Positions 40,139 through 49,994 of a DNA stretch of 64,000 bases are shown here, one piece after another (position 1 is the stretch's first letter; each line of letters starts with the position of its first letter). The notes beneath the pieces are model-generated. The model ran no database searches. It worked only from the letters and a program-made list of their open reading frames with translations, and had not been told where the DNA came from. The translations under genes and the position numbers were made by a program. The stretch is from Orlajensenia flava (lineage in GTDB: Bacteria > Actinomycetota > Actinomycetes > Actinomycetales > Microbacteriaceae): assembly GCF_004801905.1 (NCBI RefSeq), contig NZ_SSSN01000007.1, forward strand, positions 124,001 through 188,000, read 5' to 3'.

Positions 40139-41119
40139 GTGGTCATGGTCATGACACCCGGGCTCGGCATCTCGCTGAGCTACGCCCCATTCGGCATCCC
40201 CGCGACGGCGGACGAGGTCCAGCTCGAGAGCGTGCGGATGCGCACCGCGCTCGGCGAACTCATCGTCCACGCGGGACGACGCGATCGGGCGGACGACACG
40301 GCCACCATCCTGCTGCACGGTGGAGCAGGCAGCTGGAGCACCTTCGGCCCCCTGCTGGAGGCGGATGAGCTGTCGAGCCTGCCCGGCGAGCGTCTGGTGC
40401 GGAACGTCGTGGCGCCCGACCTGCCGGGTTGGGGAGCCACCCCGCTGCCGGTAGGAGAGTTCGACATCGACGCAGCCGCCCGATCGATCGTGGAGGCGAC
40501 CCGTGCCCTCGGCTACGAGCGCTGGCGCATCGTCGGCCACTCGCTCGGCGGCTTCCTCGCGCTGCACCTGGCGGCGATGGAGCCCGAGCGCACGGTGTCG
40601 GTCGCGGTGGTGTCGCCCAGTTCGTTCGGCATCGTCGACGCGGTGCGGCATCCGCTCGGCGCGCTCCGTCGGCTTCCGGCCTTCGCCGGCATGCGCGCAG
40701 CCATGGCCACGCTCGGCCTCTGGGAGGGCGGCGGCCGCCTGCTCACTCGCGGCCTCGGCAACTCCGGCGCGCTGCGGGGCCTGGCCGCACCGCTGTTCCG
40801 CCATCCGTCGCTCGTCGACGAGTCGGTCTACATCGCCCTCGGCCACGAGGTGCGCCCGCACGCGTTCACCCGGGCAGCGGATGCCGTCCGCGACTACGAC
40901 CTCACGTCGTGGGGCCGCATCACGGCTCCGGTCACCGCGATCCGCGGCGATGCCGATGTGTTCCTCGCACCCGACGACCTGCCCAAGCTGCTCGCGGTCA
41001 TCCCGGGAGCCCGGTCGGTCGTGCTGGAGCGCACGGGCCACTTCGCTCACGTCGAACGACCGTTCGCCGTTCTCGACAGCTTGCTGCGACTGGAGAGCGA
41101 GCCCTTCTCGTCGCTGTGA
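40139..41119 (+). CDS. Alpha/beta-hydrolase
   Basis: 326 residues. LLHGGAGSWSTFGPLL gives the oxyanion segment, GHSLGGFLALHLAA the nucleophile Ser, TAIRGDADVFLAP the acid and ERTGHFAHVERP the His. It is a complete, active-looking triad. Substrate unknown. GTG 40139 has GGGGGTCC upstream at a rather long distance; ATG 40145 and 40151 are alternatives. It runs convergently into zur and is not related to the zinc genes by sequence. Confidence 0.75.
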   Translation: MVMVMTPGLGISLSYAPFGIPATADEVQLESVRMRTALGELIVHAGRRDRADDTATILLHGGAGSWSTFGPLLEADELSSLPGERLVRNVVAPDLPGWGATPLPVGEFDIDAAARSIVEATRALGYERWRIVGHSLGGFLALHLAAMEPERTVSVAVVSPSSFGIVDAVRHPLGALRRLPAFAGMRAAMATLGLWEGGGRLLTRGLGNSGALRGLAAPLFRHPSLVDESVYIALGHEVRPHAFTRAADAVRDYDLTSWGRITAPVTAIRGDADVFLAPDDLPKLLAVIPGARSVVLERTGHFAHVERPFAVLDSLLRLESEPFSSL

Positions 41120-41134
41120 GATCGCGGGGCGCCG

Positions 41135-41530
41135 TCACACCGCGGCGAGGCGTGTGCAGTTCGCGCACAGCCCGAACACGTCCACGACGTGCGCGGCCTG
41201 CGTGAAGCCGTGCTCCGAGGCCACCTGCTGAGCCCAGGTCTCCACCGGCTCGGCGCCGATCTCGACGGTCAGCCCGCAGTTGCGGCAGATGAGGTGGTGA
41301 TGGTGTCCGGTCGTCGAGCACGCGCGGTAGAGGCTCTCACCGTCGGGGGACTGGAGGGAGTCGGCCTCGCCCTGCTCGGACAGGTCGGACAGCGCACGGT
41401 AGACCGTCGCCAGTCCGATGGGCGAGCCGGTGGCGTGCAACGAGGAATGCAGCGCCTGAGCACTGATGAACCCGTCGGTCCCGTCGAGGGCCTCACGCAC
41501 CGCCTCGCGTTGCCAGGTATTGCGCTTCAC
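41135..41530 (-). CDS. zur: Fur-family regulator, probable Zur
   Basis: 131 residues. Winged helix with WQREAVREALDGTDGFISAQ and GLATVYRALSDLSEQGEADS. Metal sites are HHHHLICRNCGLTVEI and HVVDVFGLCANC: two CxxC pairs for structural zinc and a His-rich regulatory site. Being the last gene of the znu operon and with a Zur-type box upstream of znuA, it should repress zinc uptake when zinc is ample. The GTG overlaps the permease stop (GTGA). Confidence 0.88.
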   Translation of the reverse strand: MKRNTWQREAVREALDGTDGFISAQALHSSLHATGSPIGLATVYRALSDLSEQGEADSLQSPDGESLYRACSTTGHHHHLICRNCGLTVEIGAEPVETWAQQVASEHGFTQAAHVVDVFGLCANCTRLAAV

Positions 41531-42342
41531 GCCGCCGTCACCTCCTCCCGCAAGCCTAGCCGCGGCATCCGTCGCACCAGCAGGGCGACGAGGAAGAACG
41601 CGGCGGCGACGAGGGCGATCGCCGGGCCCGCTGCGACGTCGAGCAGGCGGGAGAACAGGACGCCCAACACACCGGATGCCGCTCCGATCAGAGGCGAGAC
41701 CACGAGCATCCAGCCCACCGAGGGAGCGACGAGGCGGGCGGCCGCGGCGGGGGCGGCGATGAGGGCGATCGCGAGGATCGCGCCGACCGCGGGCATCGCC
41801 GTCACGACCGTCGCGGTGATGAGCGCGAGCGCCAGAAGCTCGACGGGCCAGGCACGGTAACCGGCGGCCGTGAACCCGCGCGGGTCGAACGTCTGGAAGA
41901 TCAACTCCTTGCCGAACAGGGCGATCGCGGCAACGGCCACCACGAGGACGGATGTCGAGAGCACGATGTCGCCCGTCGTCACCGAGAGGATCGAGCCCAC
42001 CAGGAACGACTCCAGGTGCAGCGGGACTTCCGGGTTCACCGCCTGCAGGATGGCGCCGAGCGCGAACCCGGTGGTCAGCACGATGCCCGCCGCCACCTGT
42101 CCGCCCTGCCGCTTCACCCGAGTGATCAGTCCCATGATTCCGACGATGGCGACACTGGCCAGGGCCGCGCCGAGAGGAACGGAGAAGCCGACGAGTGCTG
42201 CGACGACCGCGCCGGGGAAGGTCGCGTGGGTGAGGGCCTGCGCGAAGAACACGCGGCGTCGCAGCACGACGAGCACGCCGACGAGACCGCTGCCCGCGCC
42301 GATGACGACGGCGGCCACGAGGGCGCTCGCGAAGTACCCCAT
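41527..42342 (-). CDS. Zinc/manganese ABC transporter permease
   Basis: 271 residues, ABC-3 (ZnuB/MntB) permease family, about eight to nine membrane segments. VLRRRVFFAQALTHATFPGAV and GFTAAGYRAWPVELLALALI are the usual elements. CAGGAGG precedes the ATG, which overlaps the stop of the other permease. Two different permeases in one operon probably form a heterodimer in the membrane. Confidence 0.85.
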   Translation of the reverse strand: MGYFASALVAAVVIGAGSGLVGVLVVLRRRVFFAQALTHATFPGAVVAALVGFSVPLGAALASVAIVGIMGLITRVKRQGGQVAAGIVLTTGFALGAILQAVNPEVPLHLESFLVGSILSVTTGDIVLSTSVLVVAVAAIALFGKELIFQTFDPRGFTAAGYRAWPVELLALALITATVVTAMPAVGAILAIALIAAPAAAARLVAPSVGWMLVVSPLIGAASGVLGVLFSRLLDVAAGPAIALVAAAFFLVALLVRRMPRLGLREEVTAA

Positions 42343-43193
42343 CAGGCCGTCCTCCTGACCCGATCGACGACGAGCCGCACGACGAGCACGACGGCGTAGA
42401 GCGCGACGAGCGTGACCACGACCGTCGATCCGGCGGGCAGCGCGACGTCTCCGCCGACGGATGCGCCGAAGCCGATCGCCAGGCCGAGCCACGCGGCGAG
42501 TGCTGCCGCGACGGCGGCCACGGGGAACAGTGCGCCGAGCCGGAGCGTGACGAGGCGCGCGACCGCCCCCGGCACGATGAGCACGGCGAGGACGAGGAGG
42601 TTGCCGACCGCGCTCGAGGCCGCCACGACGACGAGCGCGATGGCGACGTTGAGCGTGAGATCGAGAGCGAGCGGCCGGAAGCCCGCCGCTTCGCTACCGC
42701 GCCGGTCGAACGCGCGGAACACCTGACCCGGCAACGTGGCGAGCACCGCGACAACCGCCACCGCGCAGACGGCCACCGTGCGCCACAGGTCGGCATCCGT
42801 CACCGTGAGCAGGCGTCCGAACAGCAGCGCGTCGAGCTGGCCGGCGTAGTCCGACTGGCGCGATACCACGAGCACGCCCACCGAGAAGAAGCCGGTGAGC
42901 ACGATGGCGATGGCCGCATCGGAGGCAACGCCGCTGCGGGTGATGAGGGTGAGGACGGCGGCGGCGGCGATCGCCGTGATGACGGCGCCGAGGAACAGAC
43001 CGTCACGCCCGCCCCACACGAAGCCGATCGCGATGCCCGGGAAGACGGCGTGCGTGAGCCCGTCGCTGATGAACTCCAGACCGCGGAGGTTCACCAGCAC
43101 ACCGACGAGTCCGGCGACGACTGCGAGGGCGAGGAGTACGCCGAGCGCCCTGGCCATGAACGGCAGCGCGAACGGCTCGATGAGCCACTGCAC
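42342..43193 (-). CDS. Second ABC-3 family permease of the zinc transporter
   Basis: 283 residues, same family as the neighbour: [42 protein letters not shown] and [18 protein letters not shown]. About eight membrane segments. GTG 43193 lies one base after the ATPase stop (43195); no clear ribosome-binding site, so translation is likely coupled. The ATPase at 43195 has only one copy and would serve both permeases. Confidence 0.85.
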   Translation of the reverse strand: MQWLIEPFALPFMARALGVLLALAVVAGLVGVLVNLRGLEFISDGLTHAVFPGIAIGFVWGGRDGLFLGAVITAIAAAAVLTLITRSGVASDAAIAIVLTGFFSVGVLVVSRQSDYAGQLDALLFGRLLTVTDADLWRTVAVCAVAVVAVLATLPGQVFRAFDRRGSEAAGFRPLALDLTLNVAIALVVVAASSAVGNLLVLAVLIVPGAVARLVTLRLGALFPVAAVAAALAAWLGLAIGFGASVGGDVALPAGSTVVVTLVALYAVVLVVRLVVDRVRRTA

Positions 43194-43194
43194 G

Positions 43195-44010
43195 TCAGTG
43201 GTCCTCGTGGTGGCCCGGCACCACGAGGGTGTGCTCGTCGATCTCGACGCCGCTCTCGGCGAACGCCGCCTGCACGTTGGGCAGGGTGAGCACGTCCTCC
43301 GTGCGGCCGCAGGCCACCTGGCGCCCGTTGAGGAGCAGGACGGTGTCGCACACCTCGCGGGCCAGCTCGAGGTCGTGCGTGGAGACCAGCACGGCGACCC
43401 CGCGCCGCTTGAGAGTGCGAAGCGTCTGCACCAGGGCGTCGCGGTTGGCCTGATCGAGGCCGTTGAACGGCTCGTCGAGCAGCAGCAGCCGAGGGGCGGA
43501 TGCCAGCGCGCGGGCGAGCAGTCCGCGTTGCTGCTGGCCACCCGACAACGACCCGAACCGCGCCTTCGCCCGGTGGCTGAGGCCGACCGCCTCAAGCGCG
43601 TCTCGCACGGCTTCGCGATCCGCCCGCCCCGGCCAGCGCATCCAGCCGAGCGACCGGTAGCGACCCATCATGGCCACTTGCGCGAGGGTGACGGGGAACT
43701 CGGGGTCCAGTTCATCACTCTGCGGGAGATAGCCGATCGAGCGCCGTGACGCCCGGGCGGCGGCTTCCGCGTGGGGGGCGCCCGCACCGCGTGGAACACC
43801 GAACGCCTCGAACCGCCCTGCGGTCGCGGGGATGAGGCCGAGCACGCCCTTGAGGAGGGTCGACTTGCCGGATCCGTTGGGCCCGATCAGCGCGACCGCC
43901 TCGCCGGCGTGCACGTCGATCGTGACCCCTGCGATCGCCGGTGACCCGCCGTAGGAGAACGCGGCGTCGCGCAGCGAGAGCACGGGGGCTTCCACGGATC
44001 CGGTCAGCAC
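43195..44010 (-). CDS. znuC: Zinc/manganese ABC transporter ATP-binding protein
   Basis: 271 residues. Walker A is [17 protein letters not shown]-loop YLPQSDEL, signature [16 protein letters not shown], Walker [14 protein letters not shown] and switch His in LVSTHDLEL. The C-terminus is His/acid-rich (VVPGHHEDH), which may bind metal. Second gene of the operon, seven bases after znuA. Confidence 0.9.
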   Translation of the reverse strand: MLTGSVEAPVLSLRDAAFSYGGSPAIAGVTIDVHAGEAVALIGPNGSGKSTLLKGVLGLIPATAGRFEAFGVPRGAGAPHAEAAARASRRSIGYLPQSDELDPEFPVTLAQVAMMGRYRSLGWMRWPGRADREAVRDALEAVGLSHRAKARFGSLSGGQQQRGLLARALASAPRLLLLDEPFNGLDQANRDALVQTLRTLKRRGVAVLVSTHDLELAREVCDTVLLLNGRQVACGRTEDVLTLPNVQAAFAESGVEIDEHTLVVPGHHEDH

Positions 44011-44017
44011 GAGCCCA

Positions 44018-45070
44018 TCATCCCAGCGCCGCGGGAAGGGGTGACGGCCGGACGCCCCACGACTCCAGCAGCAGCCGCACGTTGTGCTCCTGCGCAGCCA
44101 GGTACGTGGCGCCGTCGCTGCCCGCCGGGCCGAGCGAGTCGCCGTACAGGGCGTCGTCGCCCGAATACACCCTCACGCCGGCCTCTTTCGCGATCGTGTC
44201 GGCCGTCTTGGGGGAGAGGCTGGCCTCGCTGAACACGGCTTTCGTCCCCGTGCCCTTGATGGCGGCGACCAGTTGGTCGATCTCGGCGGCGCTCGGCTCG
44301 GCGTTGTCGTCGAAGCTCGGGATGACGCTGCCGACGTAGTCGATGCCGTACGCCTCGACGAAGTAGCCGAAGGCGTCATGGTTGCTGACGAACAGACGCT
44401 GCGCGGCCGGGACGGTGTCGACGTTGGCACGCGTCCACGCGTCGAGGGCGTCGAGCTTGGAGCTGTACGCCACCGCATTGTCCTGGATGGCCGAGGCGTC
44501 ATGGGGGTAGGCCGCCGCGAGGCCGTCCGCGATGGTGTGCACCATCTGCTCCGCCCGCATCGGATCCGTCCAGATGTGCGGGTTCTCAGCGAGGGCACCC
44601 TTCGTGGGTGATGCGGTACGCGGCGTGGTCACGTCATCGGCGTCTCCGCCCTGGTCGTGCTCCCCCGCCGCGGTGTCGTCCAGGGAGATTCCCGAGCTCG
44701 CGTCGATCACGACGCCCGAGAATCCCGACGCGTCGATCGCGTCGTCGAGCCACTCCTCGAGGCCGGCGCCGTTCTTGACGACGACGTCGGCCTTGCTGAG
44801 GGCGACGAGGTCGGCAGCGGACGGATCGAAGGTGTGCGCGCTCTGGTTCGGCTGGATGAGCTGGGTGACCTCGGCGGAGGATCCCGCGACCTCGCGCGTG
44901 AAGTCGGCCACCTGCGTCGTCGTGGCCACGACGGACAGGGCGTTGGGGTCGAAGGCTGCTGGACTGCCGGAACCGCCGGGTGCGCTCGGCGCGCCCGCGC
45001 ATCCGGTCAGGGCGAGGGCGGCCGCTGCCGTCACGGCCGCGCTGATCATCCACGTCTTCTTCACATCCAT
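44018..45070 (-). CDS. znuA: Zinc-binding lipoprotein ZnuA/AztC-like
   Basis: 350 residues. Lipoprotein signal with LALTGCAG. The cluster A-1 fold has metal-ligand His in QPNQSAHTFDPSAADL, ENPHIWTDP and LFVSNHDAFGYF, and Asp near the end; it also has the acidic, His-containing loop GEHDQGGDADD typical of zinc receptors. It captures zinc outside the cell for the permeases. TTGACA-N17-TAGCGT ends just before the ATG, so the transcript is likely leaderless, starting at or next to ATG 45070 or GTG 45064. First gene of znuA-znuC-permeases-zur. Confidence 0.9.
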   Translation of the reverse strand: MDVKKTWMISAAVTAAAALALTGCAGAPSAPGGSGSPAAFDPNALSVVATTTQVADFTREVAGSSAEVTQLIQPNQSAHTFDPSAADLVALSKADVVVKNGAGLEEWLDDAIDASGFSGVVIDASSGISLDDTAAGEHDQGGDADDVTTPRTASPTKGALAENPHIWTDPMRAEQMVHTIADGLAAAYPHDASAIQDNAVAYSSKLDALDAWTRANVDTVPAAQRLFVSNHDAFGYFVEAYGIDYVGSVIPSFDDNAEPSAAEIDQLVAAIKGTGTKAVFSEASLSPKTADTIAKEAGVRVYSGDDALYGDSLGPAGSDGATYLAAQEHNVRLLLESWGVRPSPLPAALG

Positions 45071-45071
45071 C

Positions 45072-45100
45072 ACGCTAAGGCTATTGATAATGATTGTCAA
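45072..45100 (-). promoter_or_regulatory. znu promoter with Zur-type box
   Basis: TTGATAATGATTGTCAA (45084-45100) is a near palindrome that resembles actinobacterial Zur boxes. On the minus strand it contains the -35 TTGACA (45095-45100); the -10 TAGCGT is at 45072-45077, 17 bases away. Zur binding would block the promoter. Confidence 0.75.
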
Positions 45101-45201
45101 AACCACGAGCGATCGTGCATGGCGAGTTGTCAGCCCGCTGCCAGCGGTCACCCGGGCGCACCCGTTACGCTGGCCCGGCCCATCCCCGACGAAAGTTCTC
45201 C

Positions 45202-46182
45202 ATGCGCCGCTCTGTGCCCGTTCTCGCCTCCTTCGCCGCGATCGCCCTGCTGGGCACCCTGACCGCGTGCTCGACCGCCGCACCGAAGGCGGGTGCCAGC
45301 ACCACGGCGGCGGCCGCCATCGACGTCTGCGGCACCCCGTCGGGGAAGGCATCCGAGTCGGTCACGGTCTCGAAGGACCTCAAGACGACACCGACCGCGA
45401 AGTTCGACAACGGCATCAGCACCACCGAGACGCAGCGCACCGTGGTCGTCAAGGGCTCGGGCGACAAGCTCGCCGAGGGTGGCACGGCATCCGTCGCCTA
45501 CGCCGTCTACGACGGGAAGACCGGCAAGCAGATCGACACCACCGGGTTCGACGGCACTCCCGAGGCGCAGTTCACCGCCAGCGCGACGGCCCTCATGAGC
45601 GGACTCGCGAAGACCATCGGCTGCGTGAACGCCGGGTCCCGAGTCGTCTCGGTGATCCCGCCGGCGGATGCCTTCGGCAGTTCGGGCAACAAGCAGCTGG
45701 GTGTCGGAGCCAAGGACTCGCTCGTCGTCGTGCTCGACGTCAAGAGCGTCCTGCCGACCAAGGCGACGGGCGCCGCCCAGCCGGCCCCGAAGGGACTTCC
45801 CACCGTCAAGCTGGCCAAGGATGGCAAGCCCACGGTGACCCTGCCGAAGACGGATGCGCCGACGGACTTCCAGCTCGGCGTTCTCAAGAAGGGCGACGGG
45901 GCTGTCGTGGCCGACGGCGCGACGGTCACCGTGCAGTACCAGGGCACCTCGTGGGAGACCGGCAAGGTCTTCGACCAGAGCTGGGGCCGAGCCCCCGCGC
46001 CGCTCTCGCTCTCGCAGGTCGTGCCCGGCTTCTCGAAGGCCATCGCCGGTCAGACGGTCGGCTCGCAGGTGATCGCCGTGCTGCCGCCCGCCGACGCCTA
46101 CGGCGAGAAGAGCAGCTCGAACACGAGCCAGCTCGCCGGCCAGACCCTCGTCTTCGTCATCGACATCCTCGCGACCAACTGA
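45202..46182 (+). CDS. Tandem FKBP-type peptidyl-prolyl isomerase lipoprotein
   Basis: 326 residues. Lipoprotein signal with GTLTACST. Two FKBP domains follow: about 75-185 (GDKLAEGGTASVAYAVYDG, GCVNAGSRVVSVIPPADAFG) and about 215-326 (GDGAVVADGATVTVQYQGTSW, VPGFSKAIAGQTVGSQVI). The second keeps more of the catalytic-pocket pattern. Such lipoproteins fold exported proteins outside the membrane. It diverges from znuA. ATG 45202 follows GAAAG with weak pairing. Confidence 0.85.
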   Translation: MRRSVPVLASFAAIALLGTLTACSTAAPKAGASTTAAAAIDVCGTPSGKASESVTVSKDLKTTPTAKFDNGISTTETQRTVVVKGSGDKLAEGGTASVAYAVYDGKTGKQIDTTGFDGTPEAQFTASATALMSGLAKTIGCVNAGSRVVSVIPPADAFGSSGNKQLGVGAKDSLVVVLDVKSVLPTKATGAAQPAPKGLPTVKLAKDGKPTVTLPKTDAPTDFQLGVLKKGDGAVVADGATVTVQYQGTSWETGKVFDQSWGRAPAPLSLSQVVPGFSKAIAGQTVGSQVIAVLPPADAYGEKSSSNTSQLAGQTLVFVIDILATN

Positions 46183-46190
46183 CCCGCGCC

Positions 46191-46350
46191 GGTCGAGTAG
46201 CGTAGACGCGTAGCGGCTCCGCGTGTCGAGACCCTCGCACCTGCGAGTGACGGGTTTCGATACGCCTGCTCTCTACGCTCGCGGGCTACTCAACCAGCGG
46301 AACTGCCGGTCGAGTAGCGCAGACGCGTAGCGGCTCCGCGTATCGAGACC
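46191..46350. repeat. Three palindromic intergenic repeat units
   Basis: Units at 46191-46234 and 46308-46350 run GGTCGAGTAGC to TATCGAGACC (the first has TGTCGAG); the unit at 46252-46295 is inverted (GGGTTTCGATACG to CTACTCAACC). Each contains a short GCGGCTCCGC-type stem. They fill the gap between the convergent FKBP and E2 genes and may help to end transcription from both sides. Confidence 0.85.
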
Positions 46351-46370
46351 CTCGCACCTGCGACCGGCGG

Positions 46371-47807
46371 TCAGTCGAGCAGGAGCGCGGGCTCCTCGAT
46401 GATCGACGCCACGTCGGCCAGGAAGCGGCTGGCGACATCGCCGTCCACTACGCGGTGGTCGAATGATGCGCCGATCGTCGTGACCTGACGCACGCGCACT
46501 TCGCCGTCGACCACCCATGGCTTGGGCTTGATGGTGCCCAGCGCCACGATGCCGACCTCGCCGGCGTTGAGGATGGGCGTTCCGGTGTCCATCCCGAACA
46601 CGCCGATGTTCGTGATGGTGATGGTGCCGTTCGCCATCTCGGCGGGTGACGTCTTGCCATCACGCGCCGTGAGCGTGAGCTGCTCGAGGGCGCTGGCGAG
46701 GTCGCGCATGCTCATCGCCTGCGCGTCCTTGACGTTCGGCACGATGAGCCCTCGCGGGGTAGCCGCCGCGATTCCCAGGTTCACGTAGTGCTTGACGATG
46801 ATCTCCTCGTCGGTCCAGGCGGCGTTCACCGTCGGGTTGCGCCGCACCGCCCAGATGATCGCTTTCGCCATCACGAGCAGCGGGGAGATCCGGATGCCGG
46901 CGTAGTCCGTGCCGGCCTTCAGCCGCTTGACGTACTCCATGGTGCGGGTCGCGTCGACGTCGACGAACAGCGACACGTGCGGCGCCGAGAACGCGCTGCC
47001 CACCATCGTCTGGGCGATCATCTTGCGCACGCCCTTCACGGGGATGCGCTCCTCGCGCTGGTCGGGCCATTCGGGCGTGTCGATGTTGCGGAACACGCTC
47101 GCCTGGCTCGCCTCGCGAACGACATCCTCCCGCGTCACGTCCCCGATCGGGCCCGTGGGGGTGACGACGGCCAGGTCGACGCCGAGGTCCTTGGCGAGCT
47201 TTCGGATGGGCGGCTTGGCCAGCACCGGCCCGGCGGATGCCGAGGGCGTGGGAGCGGCTGGACGCGGCAGCGGCTCGGCAGTGCTGTGGTGCACCGGAGC
47301 CGGGGCGAGATGCTCGTGAGCGGCCGGGGCGCTGCGAGCGCGCCGGCGGCGGGTGCCCGTCGAAGCCGAGCTGCCGTGCCCGACGAGAACCGGTTCGGGC
47401 TTGTCGCCGGCCGACTCGGGCTCGGCGGGAAGCGAGTATCCCGTCGCCTGCTCGACGGTCGTCGCCTCGGCAGGAGACGCAGCCGTATCAGCGCCCGTCG
47501 CGGCGGCACCCGGCGCGGCGGCACCCGGCGCGGCGACACCCGGCGCGTGAGAAGGTTCCGCATCCGTCGCCGACGTCACGGTGATGATGGGCGTTCCCAC
47601 GTCGATGGTCTGGCCCTCCTCGACGAGGAGCAACCCGACGACGCCGGAGTAGGGGGAGGGGAGCTCGACCAGCGACTTGGCCGTCTCGATCTCGACGAGC
47701 ACGTCGTTGACGGCGACCGCATCGCCCGGCGCCACCCGCCAGTTGACGATCTCGGCCTCCGTGAGGCCTTCTCCGACATCGGGAAGCAGGAAGGTCAGCT
47801 CGCTCAT
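46371..47807 (-). CDS. bkdC: Dihydrolipoamide acyltransferase (E2), branched-chain 2-oxo acid type
   Basis: 478 residues. Lipoyl domain with Lys44 in [12 protein letters not shown] long Ala/Pro linker (with a tandem repeat) follows. The peripheral-subunit-binding domain is [19 protein letters not shown]. The catalytic acyltransferase domain ends with [15 protein letters not shown] (His451, Asp455). The E1alpha-E1beta-E2 order fits a branched-chain 2-oxo acid or acetoin dehydrogenase; actinobacterial pyruvate dehydrogenase E1 is normally a single AceE chain. No E3 gene is adjacent. GAAGAGGAGAG precedes the ATG. Confidence 0.85.
   Translation of the reverse strand: MSELTFLLPDVGEGLTEAEIVNWRVAPGDAVAVNDVLVEIETAKSLVELPSPYSGVVGLLLVEEGQTIDVGTPIITVTSATDAEPSHAPGVAAPGAAAPGAAATGADTAASPAEATTVEQATGYSLPAEPESAGDKPEPVLVGHGSSASTGTRRRRARSAPAAHEHLAPAPVHHSTAEPLPRPAAPTPSASAGPVLAKPPIRKLAKDLGVDLAVVTPTGPIGDVTREDVVREASQASVFRNIDTPEWPDQREERIPVKGVRKMIAQTMVGSAFSAPHVSLFVDVDATRTMEYVKRLKAGTDYAGIRISPLLVMAKAIIWAVRRNPTVNAAWTDEEIIVKHYVNLGIAAATPRGLIVPNVKDAQAMSMRDLASALEQLTLTARDGKTSPAEMANGTITITNIGVFGMDTGTPILNAGEVGIVALGTIKPKPWVVDGEVRVRQVTTIGASFDHRVVDGDVASRFLADVASIIEEPALLLD
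47502..47548 (-). repeat. Tandem 15-bp repeat in the E2 linker
   Basis: GCGGCACCCGGCGCG is repeated three times with one change, coding for the APGAA-type linker of the E2 protein. It may vary in length between strains. Confidence 0.75.
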
Positions 47808-47840
47808 ATCTCTCCTCTTCGCCGTTCGCCCGCGCGCATG

Positions 47841-48863
47841 TCAGTAGGCCAGCGTGCGGTCGACGGCCTCGAGCACCCGGTCGGCGCTCGGCAGGAAGTG
47901 CGTCTCGACGGCGGCCGGCGGGAAGGGGGTGTCGTATCCCGACACCCGCAGCACGGGCGCCTGCAGCAGGTAGAAGGCACGCTCGGCGATGGTGGCGGCG
48001 ATCTCGCTGCCGACGCTGACGAATCCGGATGCCTCCTGCGCGACCACTGCGCGCCCCGTCTTGGAGACGGAGGCGAGCACGGGGCCGTAGTCGACGGGGG
48101 AGAGCGAGCGCAGGTCGACGACCTCGATGCTGGTGCCCTCGTCGGCCGCGAGGTCAGCCGCCTCGAGGAGAGTCGTCACCATCGCGCCGTGGCCGATCAC
48201 GGTCACGTCGGTTCCGGTGCGCACCACCCGCGAGGCGTGCAGCGGGGTCGGCTCGGCGTCGAAGTCCACCGTTCCCTTGGGCCAGTAGCGGCTCTTGGGT
48301 TCGAAGAACAGCACCGGGTCGTCGCTGCGAATGGCCTGCTGGATCATCCAGTAGGCGTCGTTGGGCGTCGCGGGGCTGACCACACGGAGCCCCGGCGTGT
48401 GCGCGAAGTACGCCTCAGGACTCTCCTGGTGGTGTTCGATGGATCCGATGTGACCGCCGTAGGGAACCCGGATGACGACCGGCATGCTGATGCCGCCCTC
48501 GTGCCGGGCGCGCATGCGGGCCAGCTGCGTCGTGATCTGGTCGAACGCCGGGAAGATGAAGCCGTCGAACTGGATCTCGATGACGGGGCGATAGCCGCGC
48601 ATGGCCAGCCCGATGGCGGTGCCGACGATCCCCGACTCGGCGAGAGGGGTGTCCAGGACCCGCTGGTCGCCGAACTCGGCGTGCAGCCCCTCGGTGACGC
48701 GGAACACGCCGCCCAAGGGCCCGATGTCCTCGCCCATGAGGAGGACCTTGTCGTCGTCGAGCATGGCCTGGCGGAGGCCCGCCGTGATCGCCTTGCCGAG
48801 CGGGAGGATGCTCGTGCCGCTGGGGCGGGACGGCGCCTCGGCGCGGATCGCGGTGTCGGTCAT
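47841..48863 (-). CDS. bkdB: Branched-chain 2-oxo acid dehydrogenase E1 beta subunit
   Basis: 340 residues. GEDIGPLGGVFRVTEGL, TPLAESGIVGTAIGLAM and VRVPYGGHIGSIEHHQESPE are standard for E1beta. It pairs with the alpha subunit to decarboxylate the 2-oxo acid using thiamine diphosphate. The ATG overlaps the E1alpha stop (ATGA); a 33-base gap separates it from E2. An upstream frame extension shadows the alpha subunit. Confidence 0.88.
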   Translation of the reverse strand: MTDTAIRAEAPSRPSGTSILPLGKAITAGLRQAMLDDDKVLLMGEDIGPLGGVFRVTEGLHAEFGDQRVLDTPLAESGIVGTAIGLAMRGYRPVIEIQFDGFIFPAFDQITTQLARMRARHEGGISMPVVIRVPYGGHIGSIEHHQESPEAYFAHTPGLRVVSPATPNDAYWMIQQAIRSDDPVLFFEPKSRYWPKGTVDFDAEPTPLHASRVVRTGTDVTVIGHGAMVTTLLEAADLAADEGTSIEVVDLRSLSPVDYGPVLASVSKTGRAVVAQEASGFVSVGSEIAATIAERAFYLLQAPVLRVSGYDTPFPPAAVETHFLPSADRVLEAVDRTLAY

Positions 48864-49990
48864 TCCGCCTCCTCGAAGGATGCCTCGTAGGCCTCGAACC
48901 ACGCGCGCTCCTCGGCGAGCGCGGGATGCGCCTCGGCGTAGACGTTGTCGAAGATGACGTCGGGGTCGGGGCCGACGATCTCGAGGGCGCGGCGTCGGAC
49001 ATCCGCCGCGAAGTCCGCGGCCTCCTCGTCGACCTCGTCGAAGAACGAGCCCTCGATGCCGCGACCCTCGAGGTACGTGCGCAGTCGGGCGATGGGGTCT
49101 CGGCGGACCCAGTCCTCGAGGTCGGTGTCGAGCCGATACTTGGTCGGGTCGTCGGCGGTCGTGTGGGCGCCGACGCGGTAGGTCATCGCCTCGATGAAGG
49201 CTGGGCCATGGCCGGCGCGCGCCTCGTCGAGGTGATGCGCCGTCACGGCGTAGCTCGCGAGCACGTCGTTGCCGTCGATGCGATCGGCGCGGATGCCGAA
49301 GCCTGCTCCACGCCAGACCAGCGGCGTGCGGGACTGGCGCTCGACCGGAACCGAGATGGCCCATCCGTTGTTCTGCAGGAAGAACACCTGGGGAGTCTGA
49401 TAGCTCGCGGCGAACACCAGCGCCTCGTTCGCATCGCCCTGCGAGGATGCGCCGTCGCCGTAGTAGACGACGACGGCCTCGTCGCGTTCGGGGTCGCCGG
49501 TCGCCGTGGCGCCGTCGAACTGCAGCCCCATCGCGTAGCCGGTCGCGTGCAACGTCTGGGAGGCCAGCACGAAGGAGTACAGCCGGAAGTTGCCGTTCTC
49601 CTCGGGCACCCAACCGCCCATCGTCACGCCCTTGAGCACGCGCAGGATGTCGACGACGTCGAGGCCGCGGATCATGCCGACGACGTGCTCACGGTACGAG
49701 GGGAAGATGTGGTCCTGCGGGCGGGCAGCGCGGCCCGACCCGACCTGGGCGGCCTCCTGGCCGTGGCTGGGCACCCAGAGGGCCAGCTGGCCCTGACGCT
49801 GCAGGTTTGCGGCCTCGCGGTCGAACCGGCGCACGGTCGCCATGTCGCGGTAGAACCGTCGGAGATCGTCCTCCGTCAGGCGTTCGACGTAGGGCACGAA
49901 CTGCTCGGCGGCGGCGTTCGGGGCGTAGCTGCCGTCGGGGGCGAGCAGCTGCACGGTGGGCACGCTGAGGTCGTTCTCGGATGCGGCCAT
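48860..49990 (-). CDS. bkdA: Branched-chain 2-oxo acid dehydrogenase E1 alpha subunit
   Basis: 376 residues. Thiamine diphosphate-binding motif GDGASSQGDANEAL and then FFLQNNGWAISVP. HTTADDPTKYR is the phosphorylation-loop region of the family. Starts four bases after the aminotransferase stop, so all four genes are probably co-transcribed. The chain order and separate alpha/beta subunits support branched-chain or acetoin-type substrates; I favour branched-chain. Confidence 0.88.
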   Translation of the reverse strand: MAASENDLSVPTVQLLAPDGSYAPNAAAEQFVPYVERLTEDDLRRFYRDMATVRRFDREAANLQRQGQLALWVPSHGQEAAQVGSGRAARPQDHIFPSYREHVVGMIRGLDVVDILRVLKGVTMGGWVPEENGNFRLYSFVLASQTLHATGYAMGLQFDGATATGDPERDEAVVVYYGDGASSQGDANEALVFAASYQTPQVFFLQNNGWAISVPVERQSRTPLVWRGAGFGIRADRIDGNDVLASYAVTAHHLDEARAGHGPAFIEAMTYRVGAHTTADDPTKYRLDTDLEDWVRRDPIARLRTYLEGRGIEGSFFDEVDEEAADFAADVRRRALEIVGPDPDVIFDNVYAEAHPALAEERAWFEAYEASFEEAE

Positions 49991-49994
49991 TGCT

